DNA from: JADFRG01 sp964590515
Lineage (GTDB): Bacteria; Chloroflexota; Anaerolineae; Anaerolineales; E44-bin32
DNA length: 13,315 nt
NCBI GenBank assembly: GCA_964590515.1
Contig: CAZPZD010000058.1
Span: forward strand, 1 to 13,315
Direction: 5' to 3'
In this document: positions 1 to 8,283 of the stretch, one piece after another
How the letters are laid out: each line of letters begins with the position of its first letter
Numbering within the stretch: position 1 is the first letter of the stretch
Translations under genes and position numbers: made by a program
Notes under the pieces: model-generated
What the model was told of the DNA's origin: nothing
The model's database searches: none
The model's input: only the letters and a program-made list of their open reading frames with translations

Positions 1-1
1 C

Positions 2-1222
2 ACGGTCGCCTTTACCTGGGTGCCCGGCCAACGGGCAATTGCGGAGCTCAAGGTCGTGCGGCGGCTCGAGCCGCTAGCCCCGGTGAGCCCGGAGCAGGCC
101 CAGGCCAATCTACAGAGTCTGCTGGGCAGCTTCACGGGCGCGATCCCGACCGGGTCCGTCAATTGGCCTGGTTTGATCTCGGGCCACGTCAACAACAACC
201 TGATCGCCTTCTTCAATGGAAACGCCTACATCTGTTCGGACTATCAGGGGCGAGTGCTGCGTTGGCTGGACGAGATCCGCACCAGCTCCGATCCGAATGT
301 GAGAGGCGTGCTGGGCGGTCTGGACTACGGCCCGATTCAGACCAATGGGGGAGGGCACCGGGCGGTCGTGGTGTTCCCGCGGGGAACCGACTGGCGCTCG
401 ACCGGCACTGTGCTCGATCCGTGGCCGCAGCAGAAGCCGCTGTCCTGGCCTATCGCCAACTGGGGAGCGGGGTTGTGGTTTGTCTCCGGAGCCAATCAGC
501 CGGCCCCCGATGGGGAGGCCGGCTCGCTCTACCCGCACCTGACCCAGGGGACGTCGTCCTACCCCGCCGCCGCGGTGGTGCAAGGCGACTTGAGCCGCGG
601 GCTGGCTCGCCCGACCCGGGTGCTGATGGTCCGGTCGCCGGTCACGCTGATGCTTACATTGCCTGACGGCCGGCGGCTCGGGGCGCTGGCCGATGGGACG
701 ATCGTCAACGACCTGCCCGGGGAGGCCGACATGTACGCCTTCGCGGTCCCCGATCGGCCGGGAGAAGTCGAGTGGATGTTCTTCCTTCCGGAGCTCGAGG
801 TCCAGGTCGAACTGACCGGATCCGGGTCCGGAGAATTCCATGCCCTGATGGCTACCCCGGACGGTGCGTACGGCTACGGCGGATTGCCGATCGGGACCGG
901 CGAGCTTGCGACCTTCAGCGTCGAGGCCAGCGGTCTGCCCTCGGATCTGGCAATGCCGGGCGGCGAGATCGCCCCGGCCCGACTGTTGGCCCCAGATGAA
1001 ATCGACGCGGCCATGGGAATCACCGACGAAGACCTGGCAGCTGCCGAACAGGCAAGCGATGCCGAGGTCTCCGGCGCCGGCCTGGAGCAGTTGCTGCCTG
1101 TCGATTCGGACAGCCTGCCCGCGCTCCTCGGGATTCTGTGCCTGTGTGTCGGGGGTGGGGCGCTCGGAACCGGGTTAATTTTCCTGGGCCTGCGCGGGGG
1201 ACGGCTGCGCCGCTCGGGATAG
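2..1222 (+). CDS. Membrane-anchored extracytoplasmic protein, possible papain-like fold (5'-truncated)
   Basis: The frame is open from base 2. The first GTG at 20 lies inside what reads as ordinary mid-protein sequence, so the true start is probably upstream of the window. Numbering from that GTG, a globular region holds Cys72 (in YICSDYQ), His113 (in GGGHRAVVV) and Asp133 (in VLDPWP). Order and spacing suit a Cys-His-Asp triad of a papain/transglutaminase-like fold; this is inference only. Residues about 180-310 look beta-rich, then an acidic Ala/Glu linker, one membrane helix at about 367-391, and a basic tail ending RGGRLRRSG, which implies an outside-facing domain and short cytoplasmic tail. 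No family was recognised with certainty. It sits 91 bp upstream of a peptide importer operon on the same strand, compatible with a role in surface peptide handling. Confident as a gene, weak on function. Confidence 0.75.
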   Translation, partial: TVAFTWVPGQRAIAELKVVRRLEPLAPVSPEQAQANLQSLLGSFTGAIPTGSVNWPGLISGHVNNNLIAFFNGNAYICSDYQGRVLRWLDEIRTSSDPNVRGVLGGLDYGPIQTNGGGHRAVVVFPRGTDWRSTGTVLDPWPQQKPLSWPIANWGAGLWFVSGANQPAPDGEAGSLYPHLTQGTSSYPAAAVVQGDLSRGLARPTRVLMVRSPVTLMLTLPDGRRLGALADGTIVNDLPGEADMYAFAVPDRPGEVEWMFFLPELEVQVELTGSGSGEFHALMATPDGAYGYGGLPIGTGELATFSVEASGLPSDLAMPGGEIAPARLLAPDEIDAAMGITDEDLAAAEQASDAEVSGAGLEQLLPVDSDSLPALLGILCLCVGGGALGTGLIFLGLRGGRLRRSG

Positions 1223-1273
1223 TTGGCAGTTCGGCTGGTTCACCGAAGCTCAGCTCATCAAGCCGCAGTGCAC

Positions 1274-1279
1274 TATAAT
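1274..1279 (+). promoter_or_regulatory. Candidate -10 box for the ABC importer operon
   Basis: A perfect TATAAT lies 34 bp upstream of the chosen start of the binding-protein gene, in the gap after the previous gene's stop. No convincing -35 hexamer is found 16-18 bp upstream (that position reads roughly cagctc), so this is a -10-only call. Confidence 0.35.
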
Positions 1280-1313
1280 CCTCGGCGCACGGATGTCGCG
1301 CTGGAGGAACCCC

Positions 1314-3023
1314 ATGTCAACTCGCCTCATTCGGATCGTATCGGCTGCGCTTATCTTGGCAGCTCTCGCCCTGGGGGCCTGCCAAGCCGCCACCGAAGAG
1401 CCATCTCCGGAAGCGCAAGCAACTGGAGCACCGCAGCCGGAGGCTCCTGCGCCTCCGCCGGAAGCCCCAGCGGAGAAGAAGGTGGCGGTCTTCATCTTCA
1501 CCGAGGAGTTTGACACCCTCAATCCGTATTACAGCAACATGTTCTTCTCGATCGTCACCGATCAGCTCTGGAATGTGTGGGCCTGGCAGTTCGACGATAC
1601 GAACACCCCCTATCCGGTGATGCTGGTCGAGATGCCGACGGTCGAGAACGGCGGTGTCTCCGCGGACGGAACCGTCCTCACCTTGGAGCTCCGGGACGAC
1701 CTCAGCTGGTCGGATGGCGAGCCGCTCACCGCGGCTGACTTCGTCTTCACCTACCAGATGATCGTGGACCCCAACAACGCGGTGTCCACCGCCTATCCTT
1801 ATGATGAGGCAGTGGCCAGCGTCGAAGCGGTGGACGAACGAACGGTGATCGTCACCTTCAACGAACCGTTTGTCCCCTGGGCAGCCAATCTGTGGAAGAG
1901 TCTGCTCCCCGAGCACATCCTGGGTCCGGTATTTGAAGCCGAGGGAACGATTGACAATGCCGAGTGGAATACCGCGCCCACGGTGGGCGCGGGTCCGTAC
2001 GTATTCGCCGAGTGGGAATCCGGCAGTTTTGCCCGCTTCGTGGCCAACGACGACTACTGGCTGGGCCGGCCGCTGCTGGACGAAATCTTCATCCGCTTCG
2101 TACCCGATGATGCTTCTCAAGTCAACGCGCTCGTGGCGGGCGATGGGGACTTGGGAACCTTCTTCGCCTATGCCGATGTTCCAACCCTGGAAGAAGCGGG
2201 CGTGAATTTGTTGACGGTGCCGTCTGGGTACAACGAAGGCTGGTTCTTCTACCTAGGCGAGGGCAGCCACCCGGCGCTGCAGGATGTCCTTGTTCGCCGG
2301 GCAATAGCCATGGGATTTGACCGGGTCGCCATAAACGAAGACCTACAGTTGGGGCTCACCGGCACTCCAGCGACCTATTGGGACAACACGCCATTCGCTG
2401 ATCCGGCAGTCGAACCCTGGCCCTATGATCCCGAACGGGCCGCGGGTTTGTTGGATGAAGCCGGCTGGATGGACAGCAACGGCGACGGGACGCGTGACAA
2501 GGATGGCGTCGAGCTGGTCCTGAGTTACGGGACCCCGACCCGTGAAACCCGCCAGGATACCCAGGCGGTCGCCCAGCAGCAGCTGGCCGAGATCGGGGTG
2601 GGGCTGGAGCTCATCAACTACGATTCCGACTTGTTCTTCGCCAGTTACGGCGAGGGAGGTCCGGCAGCTACCGGACAGCTGGACATCATGCAGTATTCCG
2701 ACACAACCAACTTCCCGGACCCAGACATCTACTATTGGTTGTGTGAAGAGATTCCCAGCGACGAGTATCCGGATGGCGGGAATTGGCAGGCTATTTGCGA
2801 TCCGGAGTTGCAGGCACTCTTCGAAGCGGAGATTACCGAGACCGACCCTGGGGCGCGGATGGAGATCTTCCATGATATCAGCCGCTACATGTACGAGCAG
2901 GTCTACTGGCTGGGCATCTGGCAGGATCCGGATCTCTGGGGTGTCAACGAACGATTGACCAATGTTCGCTTCAGCGGAATCACCTCCTTCTACAACATCG
3001 CGGAGTGGGACATCGCCCCCTAG
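1314..3023 (+). CDS. ABC importer substrate-binding lipoprotein, SBP family 5 (peptide/nickel type)
   Basis: Extracytoplasmic binding protein that captures oligopeptides or related solutes for the importer encoded downstream. I chose ATG 1314 over the ATG at 1293: GGAGG at 1303-1307 lies 6 bp before it, and the protein then starts with a classic lipoprotein signal (MSTRLIRI, a hydrophobic core, lipobox LGAC with Cys23). A Pro/Ala/Glu-rich linker follows, then the long family-5 domain to the C terminus; 569 aa is normal for this family. Family-like segments include EEFDTLNPYYSN near the mature N terminus, LSWSDGEPLTAADFVFTY, and GAGPYVFAEWESG. Substrate cannot be read from sequence; peptides are most likely given the permease/ATPase pair and a nearby protease. 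A hairpin follows in the 101-bp gap before the permease gene. Confidence 0.93.
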   Translation: MSTRLIRIVSAALILAALALGACQAATEEPSPEAQATGAPQPEAPAPPPEAPAEKKVAVFIFTEEFDTLNPYYSNMFFSIVTDQLWNVWAWQFDDTNTPYPVMLVEMPTVENGGVSADGTVLTLELRDDLSWSDGEPLTAADFVFTYQMIVDPNNAVSTAYPYDEAVASVEAVDERTVIVTFNEPFVPWAANLWKSLLPEHILGPVFEAEGTIDNAEWNTAPTVGAGPYVFAEWESGSFARFVANDDYWLGRPLLDEIFIRFVPDDASQVNALVAGDGDLGTFFAYADVPTLEEAGVNLLTVPSGYNEGWFFYLGEGSHPALQDVLVRRAIAMGFDRVAINEDLQLGLTGTPATYWDNTPFADPAVEPWPYDPERAAGLLDEAGWMDSNGDGTRDKDGVELVLSYGTPTRETRQDTQAVAQQQLAEIGVGLELINYDSDLFFASYGEGGPAATGQLDIMQYSDTTNFPDPDIYYWLCEEIPSDEYPDGGNWQAICDPELQALFEAEITETDPGARMEIFHDISRYMYEQVYWLGIWQDPDLWGVNERLTNVRFSGITSFYNIAEWDIAP

Positions 3024-3054
3024 CGGACGGCACCGGTATCCTCTTGAACACAAC

Positions 3055-3082
3055 CGGGGCAGGCGCGATCGGGCCTGCCCCG
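3055..3082 (+). promoter_or_regulatory. Intercistronic hairpin between binding protein and permease genes
   Basis: CGGGGCAGGC at 3055-3064 pairs perfectly with GCCTGCCCCG at 3073-3082 around an 8-nt loop (10-bp stem). No T-run follows, so it is not a standard intrinsic terminator. In many importer operons a hairpin at this place stabilises the binding-protein mRNA or partly attenuates transcription, giving excess binding protein over membrane subunits. That role is inferred here. Confidence 0.5.
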
Positions 3083-3124
3083 CCCTGATCCAAGGGACCC
3101 GCTTGTGATCCTTAGCTAGCCAGC

Positions 3125-4159
3125 GTGGGCCAATACATCGCTCGCCGCCTCCTTCAGGCAATTCCTCTGCTCTTTGGGATCAGCATTGTGATCTTTGCGC
3201 TCATGATGAGCGTGGGCGATCCGCTGGCGACGATGGGCGGCCGGCGGGCCACCCGTCCGTCAGACCGGGCACGATTGACCCGTCAGCTTGGGCTGGACAA
3301 GCCGCTCCACCGCCAATACCTGTACTGGCTGGTCGGCGACGACTGGGATTCGTTTGACCTGGACGGCGATGGGGTCGAGGAAGCTCCCGGCCGGCGCCAG
3401 GGAGTGCTGCGAGGAGACTTTGGATTCTCATTGGTCAATCGCGGCGTCCCGGCGCTGGAGGTGATCTGGCAGCGGATTCCCAACACCCTGCTGCTGATGA
3501 TTCCGGCCGAAATCATCATCGTGCTCGGGGCGCTGCTGGTCGGCATCTACTCCGCCCTGCGGCAGTATTCCTGGCAGGACCACCTCATGACTGCGGCCTC
3601 TTTCGTCGGTTATTCGATGCCGATCTTCTTTGTGGCCTTGCTGACGATGTACGTCTTTGGAGTGCTCTTCAAACGCTGGGGGCTACCTCATTTCCCGACC
3701 GTCGGGATGTTCGATCCTACCGTTGGCAAGACCATTCCCCAGATCGCCTGGCACATGGCGCTCCCGGTCTTCAGCCTGGCGGCGATCAGCCTTGCCGGCT
3801 ACAGCCGCTACATTCGCGGCACGATGTTGGAGGTGCTCTCGCAGGATTACATACGGACCGCCCGATCGAAGGGATTGCCCCGGCGCGAGGTCGTGCTGGT
3901 CCACGCCTTGAAGAATGCCTCGCTCCCGATCGTAACCGTCGTGGGGCTGGATCTGCCCTTCTTGCTGGCGGGGGCGCTGGTCACCGAGAGCATTTTCGCC
4001 TGGCCCGGGATGGGCCGGCTGTTCATCGACCACCTGGAACGCACCGACACCCCGGTGGTCATGGGGATCCTGCTGCTGATCTCGGTTGCGGTCGTGGCCT
4101 TCCAGCTGTTCACCGACATTGTGTACGCCTGGCTCGACCCGCGGATCCGCTACGACTAG
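3125..4159 (+). CDS. dppB: ABC importer permease, DppB/OppB family
   Basis: Inner-membrane permease subunit of a peptide-type ABC importer, 344 aa. The N-terminal helix (MGQYIARRLLQAIPLLFGIS) and the EAA-type loop that docks on the ATPase (about 241-269, with DYIRTARSKGLPRREVV) are typical of the family. Five or six membrane helices are visible, and the C terminus ends with the common AWLDPRIRYD. The start is GTG 3125 with only a weak ribosome-binding site; the residues after it align with usual family N termini. Odd feature: the periplasmic loop after helix 1 has an insert at about 71-98 with DLDGDGVEE (Asp78, Asp80, Asp82), resembling a calcium-binding loop. The stop codon TAG directly abuts the ATG of the next permease. 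Symbol given by family; substrate is not proven. Confidence 0.92.
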   Translation: MGQYIARRLLQAIPLLFGISIVIFALMMSVGDPLATMGGRRATRPSDRARLTRQLGLDKPLHRQYLYWLVGDDWDSFDLDGDGVEEAPGRRQGVLRGDFGFSLVNRGVPALEVIWQRIPNTLLLMIPAEIIIVLGALLVGIYSALRQYSWQDHLMTAASFVGYSMPIFFVALLTMYVFGVLFKRWGLPHFPTVGMFDPTVGKTIPQIAWHMALPVFSLAAISLAGYSRYIRGTMLEVLSQDYIRTARSKGLPRREVVLVHALKNASLPIVTVVGLDLPFLLAGALVTESIFAWPGMGRLFIDHLERTDTPVVMGILLLISVAVVAFQLFTDIVYAWLDPRIRYD

Positions 4160-4862
4160 ATGCAGACTGCACTGCCGGCCTCCCCCGCGATGTTGGAACA
4201 GCTCGAAGCCCCGCCGCTCTCGCTGGGCNNNNNNNNNNNNNNNNNNNNNNNNNNNNNNNNNNNNNNNNNNNNNNNNNNNNNNNNNNNNNNNNNNNNNNNN
4301 NNNNNNNNNNNNNNNNNNNNNNNNNNNNGAGGCCTGGCTCAACATCCCGGCTCTGTTCCTGTTGCTCATCATGGCGAAGGCCTTTGGCGGCCGGGTCCCG
4401 GAAGTGGAGCTGCTCGGTCGTTCTTTCAGCGGCAGCGTGATCGTCATTATTCTGATCATCGGCCTGACCAGCTGGATGTACACCGCCCGCATCGTGCGGG
4501 CCGAGTTTCTCTCGCTCAAGGAGCGGGATTTCGTGCTGGCCGCCCGCGCAACCGGCACCCGCAACCCTTCGATCATCTTTCAACACATTCTGCCCAACAG
4601 CGTGGCCCCGATCGTCGTGTCGGCGACCCTGGGTGTCGGCAACGCGATTCTGACCGAGTCCTACATAAGCTTCCTCGGGCTCGGGGTTCAGCCTCCGACA
4701 GCCACTTGGGGGAACATGTTGGAAGGGGCCCACGGATACATCGCGCAGGCTCCCTGGTTGTGGATCTTCCCCGGCGGGCTCATCCTGCTTACGGTGCTGA
4801 GCATCAATTTCATCGGGGATGGACTGCGGGATGCGCTGGATCCCCGTAGCCGGACGAGCTAA
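4160..4862 (+). CDS. dppC: ABC importer permease, DppC/OppC family (interrupted by assembly gap)
   Basis: Second permease of the importer. Only the first 23 codons (from ATG 4160, straight after the previous TAG) and the last 177 codons (4329-4862) are present; 100 Ns lie between. The C-terminal part is unmistakable: membrane helices, EAA-type loop with ERDFVLAARATGTRNPSII, then FLGLGVQPPTATWG and the ending GDGLRDALDPRSRTS. The two parts are in different frames if the gap is taken literally as 100 bases, so the N run is not its real length. Against the roughly 300-aa family norm, the first one or two helices are missing, so more than 300 bp is probably lost. No sign that the gene itself is damaged. 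It ends 6 bp before the first ATPase gene. Confidence 0.88.
4229..4328. other. Assembly gap (100 N) inside dppC
   Basis: Exactly 100 N bases, a usual scaffolder placeholder. Codon boundaries on both sides require the true missing length to be a multiple of three if the gene is intact, so 100 cannot be correct. Confidence 0.98.
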
Positions 4863-4868
4863 GCCGCC

Positions 4869-5855
4869 GTGGCCGCCTTGCTCGAAGTTCAAGACCTGCG
4901 GGTGCGGTTCCACACTCCGGAGGGGATAGTCCGGGCGGTGAACGGAGTGTCCTACACGCTTTCCGAGGGAGAAACTCTGGCGGTCGTCGGAGAGAGCGGC
5001 TGCGGTAAGTCGGTCAGCATGCTCTCGATCCTCGGCCTGATCCCGATCCCCCCCGGCGAGGTAGTCAGTGGGCGGGCGATCTTCCAAGGCCAGGATTTAT
5101 TGAGCGCGGCCGAGCCGGAGCTGGAACGGATCCGCGGCGCCGGCATCGGGATGGTCTTCCAAGATCCGATGACCTCACTCAACCCGGTGCTTACCATCGG
5201 GCGGCAGGTAAGCGAGACGCTGCGAGCCCACATCGCACTGGAGCCGGACGCGGCGAGAGCTCGGTCGGTCGAGTTGCTCGAGATGGTGGGGCTGCCGGAG
5301 CCATCGGAGCGGATGCGGGATTACCCCCATCAGTTCTCGGGCGGGATGCGGCAGCGGGCGATGATCGCAATGGCTCTGGCCTGCACTCCGCGGCTGCTGA
5401 TCGCGGACGAGCCGACGACCGCTCTGGACGTCACCATTCAGGCCCAGATCATCGAGCTGGCCTTGGAGCTGAGACAGCGGCTCGGGATGGCCATCATCTG
5501 GATCACTCACGACCTGGGAGTCGTGGCAGGGTTGGCCGACCGGGTCCTCGTCATGTACGCCGGATACATCGTCGAGGAGGCTTCAGTCGGTGAGCTCTTC
5601 GCCAATCCGAGCCACCCCTACACCCTGGCGCTGCTGGCGGCACTGCCGCGGGCCGACCTCCCCCGTCAAGAGCGTCTCAAGTCGATTCCGGGGTCACCGC
5701 CCAGCATGCTGGTCGAGCCACCCGGATGCCCATTCGCGAGCCGATGCGCATTCGTTGTGGAGCGCTGCTGGGGAGAGAATCCGGCGCTGGAGCCGGTAGC
5801 CGCCGGCCATCGAATCGCCTGTTGGGTGGATGTGAAGACCGGCGAGCTGCGATGA
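4869..5855 (+). CDS. dppD: ABC importer ATPase, DppD/OppD family
   Basis: Cytoplasmic ATPase that powers the peptide-type importer, 328 aa from GTG 4869. All ABC motifs are visible: Walker A GESGCGKS at 41-48, Q-loop Gln98, signature QFSGGM at about 155-160, Walker B LLIADE at 176-181, and H-loop His214 in WITHD. The C-terminal oligopeptide/dipeptide extension follows, with HPYTLALLAALP and four cysteines (287, 293, 300, 318) spaced as in the family's cysteine motif, which in some members binds an iron-sulfur cluster. It lies 6 bp after dppC and its stop overlaps the next start (ATGA), so the two ATPases are translationally coupled and probably form a heterodimer. Confidence 0.95.
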   Translation: MAALLEVQDLRVRFHTPEGIVRAVNGVSYTLSEGETLAVVGESGCGKSVSMLSILGLIPIPPGEVVSGRAIFQGQDLLSAAEPELERIRGAGIGMVFQDPMTSLNPVLTIGRQVSETLRAHIALEPDAARARSVELLEMVGLPEPSERMRDYPHQFSGGMRQRAMIAMALACTPRLLIADEPTTALDVTIQAQIIELALELRQRLGMAIIWITHDLGVVAGLADRVLVMYAGYIVEEASVGELFANPSHPYTLALLAALPRADLPRQERLKSIPGSPPSMLVEPPGCPFASRCAFVVERCWGENPALEPVAAGHRIACWVDVKTGELR

Positions 5856-6835
5856 GTACGAACCACTTCCTGGTCCGAGTCGAGGCTCTGAAGAAATACT
5901 TCCCGGTCACCCGGGGAATCGTCCTGCAGCGGACCGTCGGGCAGGTGCGGGCGGTCGACGGGATCTCCTTCTCGATCGCAGCCGGCGAGACCCTGGGTCT
6001 GGTCGGCGAAAGCGGTTGCGGCAAGACCACCGCCGGCCGCACTGTGTTGGGGTTGTACCCGGCCACGGCCGGCCAGGTGTGGATCGACGGGATCGAAGTC
6101 GGGCGGGCCGAGGGGGACTCCCTGCGCAAACTGCGCCAGCGCACTCAGATGATCTTCCAGGATCCATTCGCCTCGCTCAATCCGCGCTGGACCGTGGGCT
6201 CGATCGTCGCTGAACCGCTGCGGGTGCACGGTTTGGTCGCCAGCAAGCAACAGCGGCTCGAGCGGGTGCGGGAGCTGCTCGAACTGGTCGGCCTTAGCCC
6301 ACGCTACGTCAACCGCTTTCCGCACGAGTTTTCCGGTGGTCAGTGTCAGCGGATCGGGATCGCCCGGGCGCTGGCCTCGGAACCGGTGTTCATCGTGTGC
6401 GACGAACCGATCTCGGCGCTGGACGTTTCGATCCAGGCCCAGATCGTCAACTTGCTCGAGGACCTGCAGGATCGGCTGGGGCTGACCTATCTTTTCATCG
6501 CCCACGACCTGGCGATGGTGCGTCACCTATGCGATCGGGTGGCTGTCATGTACCTGGGGGTGATGGTCGAACTCGCCGAGCGGGACGAGCTCTATGGGAA
6601 TCCGCTTCATCCTTATACGCAAGCGCTCTTGTCGGCCGCGCCGATCCCGGATCCGGAGCTGGACCGACGGCGGAAGCGGACGGTGCTGGCGGGCGACGTC
6701 CCCAGCCCGAAAGACCCGCCCAGCGGTTGCCGCTTCCATCCCCGCTGCCCAATCGCCCAGGCCCACTGCTCGCAGATAGTTCCCGAGTGGCGCGAGATCC
6801 GACCTGGACACTGGGTGGCCTGCCACGAAGTTTAG
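5852..6835 (+). CDS. dppF: ABC importer ATPase, DppF/OppF family
   Basis: Second ATPase of the importer, 327 aa. I place the start at ATG 5852, which overlaps the dppD stop as ATGA; the longer in-frame reading back to 5726 would overlap dppD by about 130 bp and adds non-homologous residues. Motifs: Walker A GESGCGKT at 52-59, Q-loop Gln103, signature EFSGGQ at 159-164, Walker B FIVCDE at 180-185, H-loop His218 in IAHD. The N terminus (LKKYFPVTRGIVLQRTVGQV) is typical of the F-type subunit. The C-terminal domain has HPYTQALLSAAP and cysteines 293, 299, 306 and 324. Together with the four genes before it this completes a five-component importer. Confidence 0.95.
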   Translation: MSTNHFLVRVEALKKYFPVTRGIVLQRTVGQVRAVDGISFSIAAGETLGLVGESGCGKTTAGRTVLGLYPATAGQVWIDGIEVGRAEGDSLRKLRQRTQMIFQDPFASLNPRWTVGSIVAEPLRVHGLVASKQQRLERVRELLELVGLSPRYVNRFPHEFSGGQCQRIGIARALASEPVFIVCDEPISALDVSIQAQIVNLLEDLQDRLGLTYLFIAHDLAMVRHLCDRVAVMYLGVMVELAERDELYGNPLHPYTQALLSAAPIPDPELDRRRKRTVLAGDVPSPKDPPSGCRFHPRCPIAQAHCSQIVPEWREIRPGHWVACHEV

Positions 6836-6866
6836 TCAGCCTCGATCTCGAGTACAGTATTCCGCT

Positions 6867-8252
6867 ATGAATCGTCAATTGGCCGTCCTCCCCGTCCTAC
6901 TAGCCGTGCTCGCCTGTTCCCTCGGCCGTCCGCTCGCGACCAGCCTGCCACCCGCGCTAACCGAGGCAGCGCCAACCTCGACCGAATCGGAAGCCGCGCT
7001 GGGGCCGCCGACGCCGGCCTACATCCCGCCGGATTGCGCCGGGGCGGCGTTGGCGACCGTCGAGCCGGAGGTGCTGCTGCATCCGACGGGGTCGCCATCA
7101 CCCAATACACCGCTCACCACCGAGGTCCAACTGGAAGTGCTCGGCGGTCTGGAGAATGCGGTCCTCGACCAATACCTGTACCGCGACTTTGGCGGGATCG
7201 ATTGGTCAGCGGCAGTGGCTGAGGTCCGGTCCCGGGTGGAAGCCGGCATGGAGACCGAAACCTTCTACCAGGAGCTGCGAGACCTGATCAAGAAGCTAGG
7301 GGACGAACACTCGTCCTTCCAAACGCCGGCCGAAATCGCCGCGGAGCAGGCGACCCTGCAGGGCCAATTGAACTTCGTTGGAATCGGCATGCTGGTTCTC
7401 CCGCGGCTGGAGCGGGGGCTGGGGACCATCTTAGCGGTCTTCCCCGATTCGCCCGCGGATCACGGCGGCCTTCGGGCCCATGACAGCATTCTGAGGGTCG
7501 ACGGAATTGCGATCGTCGAAGGCGGGACGCCGCAGCAGCAGTTGCTGCGAGGCCCTGCCTGCAGCCAGGTCGTGCTTACCGTGCAGACCCCAGGCGAGCC
7601 AATTCGGGTTGTAAGTTTCGTGCGGGCGGCGCTGACCGGAGCATTGCCAATCGACGCTCAGATGCTCCCAACCGCTGACGGTTCCCGGGTGGGCTACCTC
7701 TTTCTGCCCACTTTCCTCGACGAGTCACTCCCTGGCCGGGTGCAGCAGGCTCTTCAGGAATTCGGGGCCCTCGATGGGCTCGTCATCGACGACCGGATGA
7801 ATGGGGGAGGGTTGGGCTCGGTCGCCGAGGCGATGCTCGCCTTCTTCACTGCGGGACCAATGGGATATTTCGTCAACAGCCAGGGCGAGATCCTGCTCAC
7901 CATCGACCCGAACCCGCTGCATAATTCGCAGACGGTTCCTCTAGTTATCCTCATCGGTGAAGACACCGTGAGCTACGGTGAAATCTTCGCCGGCGTGCTG
8001 CAGGACATCGCACGGGCTACGCTAGTCGGGCGGACCACGCTGGGGAACGTGGAACGGCTGCACCGATTCGATTTCGCCGACGGATCGTTCGCCTGGCTGG
8101 CGACCGAACGATTCGACCCGCTCAACTCGGCGCCGAGCTGGGAAGAACTCGGGGTCGTCCCGGACGTGGTGGTGGCCTCAGCCTGGGAGGACTTTACGGC
8201 TGAGACCGATCCCGGAGTGGCCGCGGCCCTCGAGCTGCTGGCCCAGCCCTAA
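6867..8252 (+). CDS. S41-family peptidase with PDZ domain, lipoprotein
   Basis: Predicted lipid-anchored C-terminal-processing-type serine protease, 461 aa. A signal peptide ends in lipobox VLAC with Cys17, followed by a Pro/Thr/Ser-rich linker. A helical N-terminal segment contains LGDEHSSF (His148). A PDZ-like region (about 165-250, with VFPDSPADHGGLRAHDSILRV split across its core) is followed by the S41 catalytic domain: LVIDDRMNGGG at about 305-315, nucleophile region DTVSYGE with Ser369 and Glu372, then GRTTLGN. The Lys of the classical CtpA dyad, expected near TxGK, is Asn394 here, so catalysis would be of the Lys-less (tricorn-like) S41 type, perhaps with His148, or is lost. It starts 31 bp after dppF on the same strand and may be co-transcribed; it could supply peptides to the importer. 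Confidence 0.88.
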   Translation: MNRQLAVLPVLLAVLACSLGRPLATSLPPALTEAAPTSTESEAALGPPTPAYIPPDCAGAALATVEPEVLLHPTGSPSPNTPLTTEVQLEVLGGLENAVLDQYLYRDFGGIDWSAAVAEVRSRVEAGMETETFYQELRDLIKKLGDEHSSFQTPAEIAAEQATLQGQLNFVGIGMLVLPRLERGLGTILAVFPDSPADHGGLRAHDSILRVDGIAIVEGGTPQQQLLRGPACSQVVLTVQTPGEPIRVVSFVRAALTGALPIDAQMLPTADGSRVGYLFLPTFLDESLPGRVQQALQEFGALDGLVIDDRMNGGGLGSVAEAMLAFFTAGPMGYFVNSQGEILLTIDPNPLHNSQTVPLVILIGEDTVSYGEIFAGVLQDIARATLVGRTTLGNVERLHRFDFADGSFAWLATERFDPLNSAPSWEELGVVPDVVVASAWEDFTAETDPGVAAALELLAQP

Positions 8253-8282
8253 CCCAACCGAATTATTGGGGGTGGTACTGGG
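8242..8282. terminator. Weak candidate bidirectional terminator between convergent genes
   Basis: In the 31-bp gap between convergent genes, CCCAA (8253-8257) pairs with TTGGG (8266-8270). Outside it, CCCAG (8242-8246) can pair with CTGGG (8278-8282), giving a two-part stem with an internal loop. No strong T-run is present on either strand. Confidence 0.3.
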
Positions 8283-8283
8283 T

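Noticed and set aside
1293..1313. Earlier ATG for the binding protein
   Set aside because: It has no ribosome-binding site, adds charged residues before the signal peptide, and the GGAGG lies within the extension, correctly spaced for ATG 1314.
3683..4576. Minus-strand frames through the permease genes and N gap
   Set aside because: They are antisense shadows in GC-rich coding DNA and read through unknown bases.
5726..5851. Upstream extension of dppF
   Set aside because: It would overlap dppD by about 130 bp; ATG 5852 with the ATGA overlap fits family length and N terminus.
6853..6858. TACAGT as a -10 box for the S41 protease gene
   Set aside because: No -35 partner at the proper distance, and the gene is only 31 bp behind dppF, so co-transcription is more likely.
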